Origin: Bos javanicus
Taxonomy: Eukaryota > Chordata > Mammalia > Artiodactyla > Bovidae
DNA length: 64,000 nucleotides
Assembly (NCBI RefSeq): GCF_032452875.1
Contig: NW_026893641.1
Span: forward strand, 496,001 to 560,000
Direction: 5' to 3'
This document shows positions 63,115-64,000 of the stretch, piece after piece. Each line of letters begins with the position of its first letter. The first letter of the stretch is position 1. The notes under the pieces are model-generated. The model worked only from the letters and a program-made list of their open reading frames with translations. It was not told the origin of the DNA and searched no databases. The position numbers and the translations under genes are program-made.

Positions 63115-63433
63115 GGGCCTGCTGAGCTGCGTGATTACTGTCTGCTCATCTGCTTGACAATTGCCAGCTGAGCTGCGTAATTCCTGCCTGCTCAGCTGCT
63201 TGATTATTGCCAGCTGAGCAGCATGATTCCTCACAGCTGAGTTCCATGATTATTGCCTGCTGACTGTATGATTCGTGCCTACTCAGCTCTTTGTTTATTG
63301 CCTCCAGAGGCACATGATCAGTGTATGATAGCAAACATGATCAGTGCATGATCAGTCACATGATCAGCGCCATTAAGTCACGTGATCACTACATGATAGT
63401 CATGTGATCAGTCCATGCTCAGTCACGGTGTCA
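63115..63433 (+). repeat. Cassette K36, second two-monomer deletion
   Basis: 319 bp with the same 45-bp loss as K34 but a different join: CCAGCTGAGCTGCGTAATTCC, so the breakpoint is right of the A. The trailer ends CACGGTGTCA. Haplotype A-G-A-T. Confidence 0.95.
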
Positions 63434-64000
63434 GTGCATGATCAGCCACGTGATCAGTGCATGATCAGCCACGTGATCAGTGCATGATAGCCATGTGATC
63501 AGTGCATGATCAGTCACGTGATCAGTGCATGATCAGGCACGTGATCAGTGCATGATCAGTCACGTGATCAGTGCATGATCAGTCACGTGATCAGTGCATG
63601 ATCAGTGATCAGCCACGTGATCAGTGCATGATCAGCCACGTGATCAGTGCATGATCAGTCACGTGATCAGTGCATGATCAGTCACGTGACCAGTACATGG
63701 TAGCTACGTGATCATGCATGATCAGCCACGTGAGCAGTGCATGATAGCCACGTGATCAGTGCATGATCAGTCACGTGATCAGTGCATGATCAGTCACGTG
63801 ATCAGTGCATGATCAGTCACGTGATCAGTGCATGATCAATTACGTGATCAGTGCATGATCAGTCACGTGACCAGTACATGGTAGCTACGTGATCAGTGCA
63901 TGATCAGCCACGTGATCAGTGCATGATAGCCACGTGATCAGTGCATGATCAGTCACATGATCAGTGCATGATCATCCACGTGATCAGTGCATGATCAGTC
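63434..64000 (+). repeat. Array after K36, cut by the window end
   Basis: Start of a module array. GATCAGTGATCAGCC near 63603; GACCAGTACATGG monomers at 63688 and 63869, 181 bp apart because of a 1-bp loss (GTGATCATGCATG). The satellite continues past the window. Confidence 0.94.

Larger units (their letters stand above)
1..64000 (+). repeat. 22/23-bp satellite array with nested higher-order repeats
   Basis: The entire window is one satellite family in one orientation. The 23-bp monomer is CACGTGATCAGT + GCATGATCAGT (or ...CAGC). A 22-bp form lacks one C and reads CATGATAGC before the next CACGTG. Each monomer holds one CACGTG and two TGATCA palindromes and is itself a tandem dimer of 12- and 11-bp halves that share TGATCAGT. 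Variants are not random: particular altered monomers recur in fixed slots, which defines higher-order repeats. The CpG in CACGTG is mostly intact; CATGTG and CACATG occur as decay forms. No transposon, telomere repeat, RNA gene or plausible protein gene was seen. Function is unknown; a heterochromatic or centromeric location is inferred from size and structure only. Confidence 0.97.

Noticed and set aside
1..64000. CENP-B box or telomere repeats
   Set aside because: I saw neither a TTCG...CGGG-type CENP-B box nor TTAGGG-like tracts; centromere identity stays a guess.
1..64000. Bacterial origin or Dam-site cluster, suggested by the dense GATC
   Set aside because: GATC density follows simply from two TGATCA per monomer; a 64-kb gene-free array with nested higher-order repeats is not a bacterial architecture.
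1..64000. Pure assembly artefact
   Set aside because: Diagnostic variants, unequal spacings and nested duplications form a coherent pattern. Copy number and the near-identical duplicates could still be affected by assembly, so spanning reads matter for the duplication findings.

Overview
The whole window is satellite DNA, with no unique sequence and no gene I can support. It is built head to tail, in one orientation, from a 23-bp monomer (CACGTGATCAGT followed by GCATGATCAGT or GCATGATCAGC) and a 22-bp version that ends ...CATGATAGC. Dividing length by unit size gives roughly 2,800 monomers (an estimate, not a count). The array runs off both ends of the window. A tandem array of this size, with several nested levels of higher-order repeat, points to eukaryotic nuclear heterochromatin (centromeric, pericentromeric, subtelomeric or sex-chromosome). 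I cannot name the taxon: there is no telomere repeat, transposon, rRNA, tRNA or gene to anchor it.

Layout. Thirty-seven copies of a diverged 364-bp cassette (called K0 to K36 here; K0 is cut by the window start) interrupt near-consensus monomer arrays. Each cassette has a strongly diverged 251-bp core that begins at GGGCCTGCTGAG, and a 113-bp trailer that drifts back to consensus and ends at CACGGTATCA. The cassettes look like an insertion, but they split exactly into 22/23-bp units in phase with the flanking monomers. They are therefore old, diverged members of the same satellite. Two lead types precede them. A 464-bp long lead precedes K2, 4, 9, 12, 13, 17, 20, 22, 26, 29, 31, 34, 35 and 36 (altered in the last three). 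A 170-bp short lead precedes sixteen others. Four diagnostic sites give each cassette a haplotype, written as four letters: site 1, the base before GGGCCTG (GATCA or GATCT); site 2, CACACCTGAG (C) or CACAGCTGAG (G); site 3, CTGTTTGA (T) or CTGTATGA (A); site 4, GATCAGCGCATG (C) or GATCAGTGCATG (T).

Levels of organisation: an 11/12-bp half-unit; the 22/23-bp monomer; a 46-bp dimer inside the cassette; a 182-bp eight-monomer unit; a module of about 1,340 bp (long-lead cassette plus an 806-808-bp array plus short lead), seen seven times; and multi-kilobase segmental duplications with offsets of 15,701, 15,044 and about 18,831 bp. Indels, an abrupt 660-bp spacing and shared private variants show unequal exchange and conversion at work.

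What it could do. Almost every monomer keeps the palindrome CACGTG, and many have TCACGTGA, the core bound by several bHLH proteins. Each cassette has a perfect 11-bp inverted repeat. TGA stops recur in all frames on both strands of the arrays, so these cannot code. Protein binding, chromatin or RNA-hairpin roles are inference only.
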